From: Vesta saturnalis
Taxonomy: Eukaryota; Arthropoda; Insecta; Coleoptera; Lampyridae
DNA: 64,000 bases
Assembly: GCA_036346205.1 (NCBI GenBank)
Contig: JARFJB010000762.1
Span: forward strand, 4,564,501 to 4,628,500
Reading direction: 5' to 3'
Positions 47,931-59,303 of the stretch are shown here, piece after piece (within the stretch, counting starts at the first letter, position 1; every line of letters starts with the position of its first letter). A model generated the notes under the pieces. That model saw nothing but the letters and a program-made list of their open reading frames with translations. It had not been told where the DNA came from and made no database searches. The position numbers and the translations under genes are program-made.

Positions 47931-48913
47931 CTTAAATCCTCTGATATAGTAATAGTATAAGATCACTCAATTATATCGGTTCACATAAAGTTCCATTTAA
48001 CTTTTTCACTTTTTTAATTTTATTAAATCGATCCCTGGCCTATAATCTTAAATACTGATTCAAGACTGAATTAAAGTAACTGAATCAATTTGTATCAACA
48101 ATTCATACACGACTAGTATACCAGACGATTTTCTACTTAAGGGGCAATGACCCATGTCTATTACATTATACATTTTGATCACTTAAAAATAAAATAAGTG
48201 AAGTAATGAAAATTTCATATTAATTTCTTGTATGCCAAAAATGTTAGAATATTTATGTTACAATCAATGTGAATATATCTGGAATTCTTACCACCATTAC
48301 CTAAGTTTGGCTATGCTTTTTTTCCAACTTAATATAATGGTGCTATCTACTTCAATTTGTACAAAATAGAATAATGAACACAAGGGTAAAATCTGATTAC
48401 CTAAATTTCAAGTTAAACATTAAGTACATTTGTAACGAATTTATAAGATGATGTCATAGATTTATACATTATAATTTCTTGTACAGAACCTATCGGCCCT
48501 GCAATCTAGCTCATTAAACTATATACAAATTCAATAGTGAAGCACTGACACTCACATGAGTGATTTACTCAATCAAGTGTATTAGTTATATCAGCACGTG
48601 ACCATTGTCTTGTCTCAAGGATATATAAAGAAACAAAATCTCTTACTTAATTGAAAAAAGTAATTGAATGTTAGGTCTCTCTTAATAACGAACACTATAT
48701 TACTAACCTAAAATAAATATAAAACTTTCTTATATTCGAAAATAAAAACTAAAACATGTAGTCCTAAAAATTTTTGTATCACTTCACACCCCACTGGACA
48801 AGAAATGTAATTAGTTTATAGAGACATCCATACGCAGTATGAGATGTGTGCACACTCTCAAACAAGTTAATTCATGAAATTGTGTTCTTAATAATAGTTT
48901 TTATTCTTTTCAG
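47931..48913. other. No recognisable gene
   Basis: AT-rich sequence. Its last bases form the polypyrimidine tract and AG acceptor of the candidate exon at 48914. Confidence 0.3.
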
Positions 48914-49023
48914 ATTTCCATTAAAGTGTTCATCTAAATTTATCGAACAAAATGTTCGTGCGCAAGTGTTGCTTCTGCTGCAGTTTGAAGTATGGATTCT
49001 TAACTTGGTCAGTCATTAATCTG
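48914..49023 (+). CDS. Candidate start exon of a small cysteine-rich membrane protein
   Basis: A strong acceptor (TTTTTATTCTTTTCAG) ends at 48913, followed by 38 bases of leader, the favourable context GAACAAAATG, and 24 codons that end exactly at a consensus donor, CTG|GTAAGAT, at 49024. The peptide begins MFVRKCCFCCSLKYG and ends with a hydrophobic stretch, LTWSVINL. A double-cysteine motif, then S/P-L-K/R-x-G at the start of a first membrane helix is, from memory, how several small insect four-pass membrane proteins begin. It resembles no transposon family here. The later exons were not found, so it may continue beyond the repeats or be a chance frame. Confidence 0.42.
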
Positions 49024-50799
49024 GTAAGATTTACGATTTAGCTAGTGGGAGAGTTACAATAAAACTTACGCGCTTTAACACCACAATTTTTTATTATATA
49101 TCATTATATTATATTATTAATTTAGTTTTTTTACACACTATACACTCGGATAATTTCAAATAGAAATATTTCGAAAACCAACATAGATAAAAAAGGTGTA
49201 ATTGAAACTAATGAACTAATGTATAAGGGGACAGGAGGAAATAAAAAAGTACTAGTTTGCTCTAGGTTGAATTAACCGCTTAGCCGTCCATACCCCAACT
49301 TAATGATTGTTAATCACTTGACTCTATTTTTTATACCTCACTTTATATGTATCTTTGGTCTATATTAGAACTACTGACATGTGCTTTTATTTCTAAAACT
49401 TTATCTCTCTTTTCTTAATCGCGCTTTCCACTGCGTTCGACCACATCTTTCGAAATCTGCCACAACCAATCTTACCCAATTACCTGTTTCATCAATTGTT
49501 CCCAGTTCCTTTTTTACTGTGACCAATCGTACTTCTTTCATACACATTGTCTCGTCTTTATTATTAGTTAATTTTGCTTTCTCTACTATTAAGTTAATAA
49601 TATGGTAATAAGTGCAAAGCATGCAAACTGGAACAAATAAAAATTCTTACTTTCGCGTTATTCTTTTATTACGGTATAAACTGGTAGTAAAACAGTTAAA
49701 TTTGGCTTTTGCACGACTAACCAGCGATCGGGTGTGAGTCAGATTTTAATTAATTGTGCACACCGAAGAATAGTATTCCATTTATAAGTCAAAATAGGGA
49801 TTGAAATCGTCATAAAACCGGAAATGGGCGGCAGAGTATTTGAAATGTCAAAATAGGGGATGAAATGCCGAATTACGATAGTTCACGGCTCGCCCAAAGT
49901 ACTCAAATAACTTGCTTACCTATACGTAATCTCCGCAGGCGGCTCTAGGGCAGTAGCTCTTTCGCCAATCTGAAAGGCTTCAAAATAAATGTTTGCACGC
50001 TTAACTAAACTAATAGCGTGCCGCAAAAATCAATAACTTCTCTGATAATCAAACACTAAACTCTAGTCAAGTTACGTTAATTCAAAACTCAATCTGTAAA
50101 ATAATTTCACTTCACCAAGCAAAAGAAGGAAAAACAATTATGTACACAATCGTTTGAAATCGAATTCCTCAAATCACGTTTAATTATGCTCAATTCATAA
50201 ACAAACAAGAAAAAAAATGCAATATTCATTGGTCTTTAAATGTACGTTAAAGTTAAATAATCCCTTCAAAATTTCGGTCGTGATTGTGTCATTCAAACTA
50301 AACTCGATATAATTACGTTAATTTAATCAGCAAATTAAGTAATAAATACGAAATTTGCTTGTCCTCAGATGCTGTGTATTCATAGGTTCACATAATAAAA
50401 AAAATAAGTCCGATAACCTAAATAAATATAACGTACATAAAATAAATAATAGTACAAGAACAAAGAAATCGGAGACAATGTTGATTATAAAAAAAGTCAA
50501 AGAGATTATCTAAATTTGGCGACAACCCTACTTAGAGTTTGCAAACTGCTTTCTAATAAACCTATAGTAATTTCGATATAGACGTTCGTCAGTTTGAGTA
50601 ACATTAATAAACACTTCAAATAAATTTGGACGATTCCCTTATAATTTAAACGATAAAATAGTCAAAAGTGAATCTCTTAAAAAATTAAACAGTGCGTTCG
50701 TGCTTTCATTTTACACCTAAATAATATCATAATAAAATACACTCAAAAATTTATTTAAATTTTGACAATCACCACATTAAAAAAAACATATAAGTTACC
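49024..50799. other. No recognisable gene (possible intron)
   Basis: Mostly AT-rich. If the exon at 48914-49023 is real, this is intron sequence. A frame of about 73-75 codons on each strand near 49381-49622 shows no family motif. Confidence 0.3.
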
Positions 50800-51660
50800 T
50801 TTAAATTGAAGAAGCCCTTTGGTTACACAGAATCTCGTACAGATGATAACCTCGACAGTACGGTTGGTGCTGGTGACCCTTGAGATATCATGCAGCGGGT
50901 AACTCCTGGCTTTTGTTCCTTGTGTTATGGCTTGATTCTCAATGGACCGTGTACACGCTAATATTTACATTGACACGTATTTCGTTCAATTAATGTTATT
51001 TTCTTTACCTCTACTACTCAAGTGAAATTATTTACAGCACCGTTACTTATTGTCTTTACACTAATAATGTACAAGTTTTGATTAATACTTCATATTTTGT
51101 ATTACGAGAAAATCTTTATTTATTTACAGCAGGTTATTTGTTAATGTTTTAACCTTGAAATGAACGTTGTATTATGTATAATGATGATGAAGGACCTTTA
51201 GGCTAGTCAGAACTCATTAAACTTTCATGACCTTCACTTTCACTTTCACCAGATAAGCAACGAAACGTTACTCGCTCGTTCTGTGTTTTTTAATTTTTTG
51301 TGGCACGTGGATGTATTTTGTTTGGAACGTTGTATATTTCCGCAAAACAAGCGAAATCTTCTACAGAGGAATACGAGAGCAATAGGTACACAACACTCAG
51401 CGCCGTTCTGGATCTCGAATTATCCCTAAGGATTCATTACACACAACGATAGATGGGTCTCGTGCAGGTTGAACACTTATATGATTCCTTTTTTGGATTT
51501 TGCATTGGGAGAAAAACGCCCTTTTTCGAAAGTTCCGTCTACACAAGCCTTGATCAACGTCGTTTCGCGATAACTACGCCACCCTGAACAATACGCTTCT
51601 ACGCCTGTACTACAACTGCTATTTTACTTGCGGCCACATTGGTTTTTTAACCCCCTCGAC
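50800..51660. other. CpG-richer block of unknown role
   Basis: This block has more CpG and fewer A/T runs than its surroundings, for example near 50850-50900, 51400-51420 and 51540-51620. No reading frame or repeat explains it. It might be a promoter or 5' untranslated region, but no diagnostic element was seen. Confidence 0.25.
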
Positions 51661-52857
51661 TCTAATTAGTAAAAAAAACTTAAATATATCACCCTTGCTC
51701 ATTCACGAAGCCAAATTCGAAAATCCTCAGCAGGGAGTGCATTTGCAGCAAGTTGCTTCTACACGAAATCTTATCTGAGAAATTTGATATATGGTGACTT
51801 GGAATTTTCAAGTCAAATCGTGTGTTTTTGTTTTATCCAAATTTTTATCAACAGGAATGGTGCCGTTCTGGCGGGTTACTAAAAGTTTTCTAAAAGATGT
51901 ACCTTACAATGTAACATTTGCATACGCTCTTTAATTAATTATGAATTAAAACACGAAAGCATTTATTTATAGAGTCGCGGCAAACTCTTTTCCAATGTGG
52001 GGATAAACGTCAGCGCTTGACATTGTTGCCAAACGTATGAAATTCGACGTCAACATAATACTTAGGTTATATTGTTTACATTTGTTTTGAAAATTAGTTT
52101 TTGATGGAAATACTCGTTCTCAACTAAGAACAATACTTTTAACAGTTCTTAGATCATTTTGCGATGATTAAGCAATTGTAACATTTTGAAGTAGTCATGT
52201 ATAATTTCGAGGAGCTTATCGAAAATCTCATAATGTGGAAAACGTCAAAATTAGAAGTTATGTGTAAACAGAAGAGCTGACAACATTGTAATTTATTCGG
52301 CAGTTCTAACAACCCAACAACGTGTATTTCACTAACATAGATATATCATTTGTAATTATCAGGGTTATTATGGAAGTTGGTATGTTAAGTTTGTCTCTCT
52401 AACAATTTCACCCCCACAACGGAAAAGATTTTGCCGTGACTATACAAAACTATCCCTATTTACAAATACACTAACGAATCTTTCCTTTCAAACTCTAATA
52501 AGAGGGCTTCCCTAAATATCGATACCCAAACGTAAATAACATTTTCCTTTTTGAACTCCAGTTTTACTCTGATCAACAACAAAACTTCATTTTCGTTTTA
52601 GAAAATACAAAAAAACGTAAATTTATGTACCTGACAAAAGAAAACGTTACAATAGTCAATATAGTCAATATAGTAGTAGAGAAGCTTTCTTCCATCATTA
52701 ATGTGTTGTTACATCCAATTACGAGAATCTATACCCCATTCAAAACGTTCGGTACTAACTAATAATTCATAAATTCGAAATTTATCGGCAAATCTTGATA
52801 AAATCATGGATACGTGACACTTTACGCGTGTCTATTGGTGACAATAAAATAAAACAA
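51661..52857. other. No recognisable gene
   Basis: AT-rich sequence. A good acceptor-like TTTTTATCAACAG near 51855 is followed by 12 open codons and a stop; it was not pursued further. Confidence 0.3.
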
Positions 52858-53273
52858 ATGGCAAAAGCGGCGGGGCCGCAAGTAAGCGTGAGCGGCGTCG
52901 ATTCGTTGCAAATTAGCACTCCAACAAGTCAAAAATTTCTGAACCCATGGTAATCTTTTAAGCCAGTTTAACCTTTTGTCACCATTTAACTGCTGCCGCT
53001 AAATTTAACATAGTAAAAAATAGATTATTCCCTTTTTATTAAACATTTTGGTCATTTCTAGCACGGATTTCTTATTTGATTCAGTTTGCATATAGTAATA
53101 TTGATTATCAAAATAAAATTCCAATACATCTGTACAATAAAATTGTATGCTATGTCACGTCGATAAATTGCATTTTAGTTCGATCTCGCAGTCTCTCTCA
53201 ATATCTATTTAATTTTTCACAGTACGTCGAAGCACCTTCTCGCTATATCGGCAGCGGAAAACGCAAAATTTAA
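52858..53273 (+). CDS. Speculative two-exon micro-ORF
   Basis: An ATG at 52858 in good context (AAACAAATGG) opens eight codons (MAKAAGPQ) up to a donor-like GTAAGC at 52882. At 53223 a good acceptor (TTTAATTTTTCACAG) is followed in the same phase by YVEAPSRYIGSGKRKI and TAA. Both pieces are GC-richer than their surroundings. Alternatively, the second piece is a last exon of another gene, such as the one starting at 48952, whose donor is also phase 0. The evidence is only splice-site and composition based. Confidence 0.18.
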
Positions 53274-53749
53274 TTCGCTGATCAACGCTTCTTCTGGCAT
53301 TTGGTACTCAGCTGTATCGCATTGACTCACGATAATATTGTATATTATTTCCAGATAATGTTTCTCATTTGCGTTTATTCAGCTCTGATGATATGATTTA
53401 AAACGAGTTTTTAAATTACAAGGCCGTGTAAATAGGCGGTTTGATATTAAATATAAAATTATATTGCTCATTGCTTTCCAATAAGTGATTAACTAATATT
53501 TTAAAGTATTTTTTTGAAAAAAAGCGCATACCTTCAAAGGACCTCCAGCTGCCCAAAACTCGGCCCAAGCGCAGGTGTCTGATTTTTGGGGCTTCGTGCA
53601 AACGCCGAAGGTCATTTTCGGAGGCCATTTAGTTTATGACGGTCAGCTTTGTTTTGCCGATCATTTTGAAATCAGAACAGTGAAATCAAATCATTTTTTA
53701 AATACAAAAGTTTATCTCGAGTAGCATTTGAACCTACGACATCTACTAT

Positions 53750-53910
53750 GAGTAGATCAATTAATCAAATCAATTAATCAGGTCAATTAACCAAATCAAT
53801 CAATCAAGTCAATTTGATCAATACGACAACCATTTTTAGTGGTCATTCTTTTTGTGCGTGGCTTTGGCGATCAATTAATCAAATCAATTAATAAAAAGAA
53901 TCAAATCAAC
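53750..53910 (+). repeat. ATCAATTAATCAA short repeats
   Basis: Several copies of (A)TCAATTAATCAAATCAATTAATC occur near 53756-53810 and 53870-53900. Inverse copies (GATTGATTTGATTAATTGATT) lie at the opposite arm near 54930, so they belong to the foldback structure. Confidence 0.6.
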
Positions 53911-54610
53911 TAAATAAAAATAATAATAATACTAATAACAAAACTTAATGTCATGAAACAAAATTGGATTTATTTATTAAATCTCGTCATTACATAACAT
54001 GGTAATTATAAAGCTGTTTTTCTTAATAATTATTAAATTGTTTGTTTTGCCTATTGGTCCTGAAGAACGGATTGAAACATCTTTACTCTTCAACCGCTCG
54101 TTAAATTATTGTATACGATGGTCCTCAGACTTGAAAAGCTTATGGAAACGCTCGGGTAACACACATTTAAATTTCTACAGTTCCACAACCACCCTCTCAC
54201 GTTACTTTATTAATATGATGTCCAGATTGAATATCTTGTATTCTACCCAGTCTCTAATTCCTTAACGTTTTTAAAAGGTTCAAAACATGTTGCTCAGCTA
54301 ACAATTATTAATAACCTTCAAGTAACGATTTTCTCACTGTATATACCTAACTCCCATGAGCGACCGCTCACTTTGTAGATAAGATTAACCGACACTCGGA
54401 GTTCGTACTCTCTCCAAACGTGAGAGCACGGGCGGGGAAAACAATGTATCATCCGCAAATAAATCTCAATCAAATCATAACTGACAGCTTGCAAGAACCA
54501 GCTTACAATTTAGAAATACTGGGTTGGTAACTTACAGCTTACAAAAACCAACTTTCAATTCAAAAATACTGGTTTGGTTTAACTTACAGCTTGAAAAAAA
54601 GAATTTTCAA

Positions 54611-54755
54611 GAAACACAAACACAGACACAACCATTAACACAAACACAAACACAGACACAAACAAAAACACAAGCACAAGCACTAGCACAAACACAAACA
54701 CAAACACATACACAAACACATATACAAACAAACACACACAGCAGGCACACGCACA
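54611..54755 (+). repeat. (CAAACA)n-like simple repeat
   Basis: Imperfect CACAAA/CACAGA units over about 145 bases lie within the foldback element. The Gln-Thr-rich frame across it is a by-product. Confidence 0.85.
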
Positions 54756-55110
54756 TGCGCCTGTACCTGTCTTATGAGAAAGCCTTCGGCATTGCTGTCC
54801 ATATACGAACAATTTTAGGTTAGGTCAATATACCTACAATATTAGGTAAGATTAATAACAGCGAGCATTGACCTAACCTACATGTCGTAGGTTCAGATCC
54901 TACTCGAGGTAAACTTTTGTATTTAAGAGATTGATTTGATTAATTGATTTGATTTCAAAATGCCCAACAGAAACGAAGCTGACCGTCATAAACAAAATGA
55001 TTGACAAAAATGACCGATGCCCTTCGGCGTTTGCACGAAACCCCACAAATTCAGACGCCTGCGCTTGCGCCGAGTTTTGGTGCAGCTGGAGGTCCTTTGA
55101 AGCTGTGCGC

Positions 55111-55299
55111 TGCGGAGGTGCTTTTACTTTTATTACTAAGCATATTGCATAAGTAATAATATTTATTGATTAATATTAAAATTTATATAATTAAGTACCC
55201 TTTTAATATTTTTAGTTAGGTGCACACTTTTATCAGTATGACGGAAAAGGAACTCAAAGGGTAAGAAAAACTGTTTGGATCGCACATAAGAAACTAAAA
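55111..55299. other. Spacer, no feature
   Basis: AT-rich spacer between the foldback element and the next pseudogene. Confidence 0.3.
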
Positions 55300-55880
55300 T
55301 TATTTCGACTCAAACGTAAATTCTTTCGTCGTCGTCATCGCATACATTTTATGGACTATCTGATACCTCGATGCATTTATGCTTTTACAATTTCTGACGC
55401 CACACATAAGACTGGCAAATTCTTGGATAGCAACCATTTTTAGGACATCTAAAACATCTTTTACGTCGGTCATTGGCGCAAAAATGTTTCGAAAGATCTG
55501 ATTCTTTGGAAAGATTTTGAAGGGCCTCACTTTTCCCTTACTGTAAAACGCAGCTGTATAATCGCATCTCGTAAATGCGTGACATTCTGGCAGAGCGAGG
55601 CATAGAGTGATCTAACTTGGACGCCAATTCCGTACAATTTATGTCAATTTGATCTCTTTTATTGCCCCTCTTCGACGTAGTACCAGCCAACCAAATCTGT
55701 AATTGGGGAACTTTGTGCGTATTGCCCAGCAAAATTACCAGGACGTCGTTCTGCCAGTGATCAACCAAGAATTGTACTAGAGTCTCTAAGAAAAATCTCT
55801 AGGTCTGGACTGAAGGGGACCCAGAATCCTGTACGGAATATCAAATTCTTGTCAACTTTGACGTTCGCAATCTTTAATGG
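55300..55880 (-). pseudogene. Repeat-encoded protein of a 'FTGCD' family, broken
   Basis: The minus strand reads HLTPSIKDCERQS, then LVDHWQNDVLVILLGNTHKV, IWLAGTTSKRGNKRDQIDIN, LPECHAFTRCDYTAAFYSKG, VRPFKIFPKNQIF and QEFASLMCGVRNCKSIN. Repetitive insect proteins with the series SIKD-x-ER, DHW-x-x-D, HAFTGCDYT and F-x-x-LMYG are common and poorly named; their enzymatic role is not known to me. Here the G of FTGCD is R, and a frameshift near 55535 plus stops upstream break it. Adjacent elements are unrelated. Confidence 0.55.
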
Positions 55881-56439
55881 ATGGCGTTAAGTGCCTGTCA
55901 AATATAATGTGTATCTCATAGGCATTCGTTTAGCACAATTTTGTAAAAATATGTCCACGTGACGTGGAGTTTATTTGTATGTTTGGCGGACGGACGCTTA
56001 CTAATTCTGCGACAATGCGCACGTGTCGTTCGGGGGCGTAACCGCAGTCTTTTTTTCTATTGCACGGATAATAGCGCGTGCTTCTTGCTCGCTATCTCAT
56101 TTAAATGCCGCAACCACATTGGCGGCAGCTTTTACGGAAACAACCTTATGTTACCGTGTTGGGCAAGACAATAGCTTCAATTTAATGTAAAACTTAAGCC
56201 GATACATGATAGATGCATTAATCGTTCAAAATTACTTCTTATCACCTGGCAACCCTAGAGTTGCAGACTAAGAGGTGGCAACCTATTTTTTTCCAATTAT
56301 TTAGATCGGTCTTTTTTTATGGCACTTCATTTACTTTCCAAACCAAAGAGTGCAGTTGTTAAAAAATAGGTATCAAAAATACTTATAGTAAAGGTACTTG
56401 CGACAAGATTTTGCTAGGCAACCGTGCAGCGTTGTATGA
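55881..56439. other. No recognisable gene
   Basis: A stretch at 55950-56130 is slightly GC-rich but shows no motif on either strand. Confidence 0.3.
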
Positions 56440-57000
56440 CCCCACGTGTAAACTCTTATTTAAATCACTTCGATCAAATAACAGGTAGTTGCAGAATTTT
56501 ACGGTGGGATCTTAAGACAGCATACATACGATGCTATCATAAATCGTTATGAAAATTCCGGTTTAATCGCCATTACGCATTGGAGAGAATTCGAAAAAAT
56601 AAAAACAATCTCTAGTAAATTTAATGCGGAAGCTTTACGCCATTTATTGGATGCATCTACAGAACATTTATCAGCATTACAAAATTTAGATTACTGTATC
56701 GCATTGGAATTTTATTCTTTTCTATATGCTTTTTGACAGGAATATGCTGAAAAGGCTACCAGATTCGAGCTGTAGTGTGGTCAAACCTTAGAAGATGCAA
56801 AAAAAGATAGATGTTATGTCGTTTTAGTTGAGTTTTTATGCAAACAGTGTTCTATTCTGGATTCCGTCTCCCACTCTAACTCGATTTCGCATCCACGTGT
56901 GGTGGTTAAAAATAGTAACCCCAGATCTTCATCCCCAAAATGAGTTTTTGCAGTAAACTAGTAGCACTGCGACACTGCTTATTCACAAGTAAAAACCAGC
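56440..57000 (+). pseudogene. BEL/Pao-type gag fragment
   Basis: The plus strand reads AIINRYENSGLIAITHW, then ISSKFNAEALRHLLDASTEH, LSALQNL, CGQTLEDAKKDR, and VEFLCKQCSILDSVS after frame changes. The N-R-Y-E-N, L-R-x-L-x-D, EHL-x-AL and F-L-x-x-x-C-x-x-L pattern is that of the DUF1759 capsid-like region of BEL/Pao gag. It is a different copy from the element at 25677-32064, and the opposite strand. No protease, RT or LTR is linked to it. Stops at several places make it a pseudogene. Confidence 0.6.
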
Positions 57001-57799
57001 ACACATCGTTATGGTCTCACAAAATACTCGCGACCACCCTCTTAATATACCTCTTTGCCGAGCGTCTCTCCCTATACCCTGGAACTCTCTCGCTTATAGA
57101 CCTGCGGTCATCCATTTTACCCAACGTCAACCTATCCCAAAGGAGCTTTACACTGCGCATCTTTGCCGAATAGAAAAGTCTGAAATGGAACTAATGCAGC
57201 GAGTGCTAGAAAATCGAAGCCATTTTAAAATTCTTTACAAAAATCCTCACAGTTATTCGGAAAGACCCTAATTCACATTCAAATTTACTCCATATCTGTC
57301 AAGATCTATATTTAACTTTCTATGAAAGTTTCCCATATCCGTGAGCCTTCCTCCCGCACAATTTAGCAAATTTGTCCTTGAGGATACATCAATTTTTCTA
57401 TTACGTAGTGTTACGACATTTATACAAGGAAAATATACCTACATATTCTTTTTCTACATTTTAATACAATATCAACATATCATAAGTTCACTCATTCACA
57501 CGTTTACACAATTTTGACAAATTTTCGGCCAATTCGGTAGCATTTCACTATTATCGTCTCAATAGGGGTGTTACCAAAACATTATTTCTCAATCAAATTT
57601 AATACTTTCTACTTAAAAATTTAAACATTTAAATACTCTTTTACATGATACACAACGCTTTGCTAAAATTGCAGTGGCGTACTATTTACACTAATTTACA
57701 TTCTGTACACACAAAAAAAAACGATGTTCTATGCACAACACAAGATTGCATATACCCAGTGCGTTAAAATAATCTCACGATATTAAAGTTCATGGTCCT
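57001..57799. other. No firm feature
   Basis: An open plus-strand frame at 57011-57271 follows the gag fragment and could be its degraded continuation, but no motif supports this. The remainder is AT-rich. Confidence 0.3.
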
Positions 57800-59300
57800 C
57801 ATACGAAGAATGGTTCTATTGCACTTTTTTATATGCTTGGTGCCCATAAATTGGTTTAACGATCAATTGAGAAATCTACGCAATGCTTTGCACCTAATTT
57901 ATGAATTATATAATAAGTACAAATCTCCTAAACATGAAGCGAAAGATTATCAAGACCTATAGAAAAGCTATTCGAAATGCAAAAATTAATGCAAACAGTG
58001 AAGCCATTAATAAGTCTTCAAATCCTATAGGTACAATGTGGAAAATTATCAATTCACATAGACAGTGTAAAGAACAAATAAATAGTTCAATAGCTGTATA
58101 TTAATTTAACAGATTTTTTGCACAAATATCTAACAATATTATAAAAAACCTGCCTCAACCAAATATGTCAACTTTGGTATTACCCCAATATCTGACGAAT
58201 TCTACTTCTTCAATGTATGCTTTACAGTACACTCTCTAAAAAACAGTAACATCAAAGATATTTATGGCAATAATGTCAATCTAAAAGGGAGACATAAGTG
58301 AGATAAATAATTACCAACCCATATCTACATTACCGAATGTTTCAAAAGTCTTTGAAAAACTTATTAATACCAGAATTACTGCTTACTTCGAAAGCTACAA
58401 CTTATTTTACCCTAATCAGTTTGGGTTTAGATTACGTAAAAGTACTAATGATGCACTTTTACAGTTTATCAATAAAACCCTTCGGTGTTTTGAAGAATGT
58501 AAATTTACTTTGCAACCTTTATAGATATAGATTACGCCATAGCCACGTGCATTTGATTGCGTGTCTCACAAAATTTTAATTAAAGAGCTTCAGGCTTGCA
58601 ACTTCGATAAAAACAGTTTATTACTAATAGAATTATATTTAAGCAGAAGATGGCAACGTGTAAGAATAAATAATAAGTGTTCTGATAAAATACTAACAGA
58701 AAGAGGAATTACACAAGGTAGTGTACTTGGGCCTCTCTTATTTATTGTTTATATTATGACATGCGACGGAGTATTTCTGTGTTGCTACTTGTTTACTATA
58801 TGCAGATAATACTACTGTGAGATATATATGATAAATGTATTCGTAGCCTCTTGCTTGAATCTGATCATAACCTGAAAAGCATTACATATTGGTGTAACAA
58901 TAATGAACAATAAAAAAATGCTCTAATTCTATCTTTAAAGCAAACTAATCGATATAATCCTGAAAGCGTGAAGTTTCTTGGCTTACATGTATATAGATTC
59001 TAAATTTTCATATAATCTAAGAATTACAACGCTCCCTAGTTTGCTTATTTTGCAATGTCTATGTTACGCAAAATCTAACTTAAATAAGTATACCCTACAA
59101 TCAGAAGTACACAAGCATTATACTCTGAATGAAAAACTTTTTCGTTTACCCCACTGTAGAATTAGCACCTGATGTAGTAGGTCTGAGGCTATTTCACTGC
59201 TTACCTGATGGCATGTTTCAAATCCGTCATTTACTTAGGCTCCCAAGCTGTGCGAGTAGATATTTTTTTTATTTAAGCGTTGCATGCAGATATTTACTAT
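57800..59300 (+). pseudogene. LINE (non-LTR) RT remnant
   Basis: The plus strand encodes a basic linker (KTYRKAIRNAKINAN, IGTMWKIINSHRQ). Then comes the RT: NNYQPISTLPNVSKVFEKLI, YNLFYPNQFGFRLRKSTNDA, AFDCVSHKILIKELQ with the first catalytic aspartate, YLSRRWQRVRINNK and ITQGSVLGPLLFIVYI. A shifted frame then gives LLYADNTTV, where the Y-A-D-D box has become YADN. Beyond it are KFLGLHVY and a tail near 59090-59220 resembling the HYTLNEKLFRLPHCR-type C-terminus of Jockey/CR1-group elements. Frameshifts are numerous. The endonuclease domain was not found, so the copy is probably 5'-truncated. Confidence 0.75.
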
Positions 59301-59303
59301 CTT

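Larger units (their letters stand above)
53524..55110. mobile_element. Foldback element with about 230-bp inverted arms
   Basis: The arm at 53524-53745 is repeated in inverted orientation at 54879-55110. Matches include CTTCAAAGGACCTCCAGCTG against CAGCTGGAGGTCCTTTGAAG, GCGCAGGTGTCTGA against TCAGACGCCTGCGC, TTTGTTTTGCCGATCA-type sequence, and TACAAAAGTTTA with CTCGAGTAG. The interior (about 1.1 kb) has ATCAATTAATCAA repeats and a CAAACA-rich tract but no transposase. The inner edge of each arm has GTAGGTTCAGATCCTAC, which looks like a tRNA T-arm with a B box. Confidence 0.75.

Noticed and set aside
54524..54823. 99-codon Gln-Thr-rich frame
   Set aside because: Follows the CAAACA simple repeat inside a foldback element.
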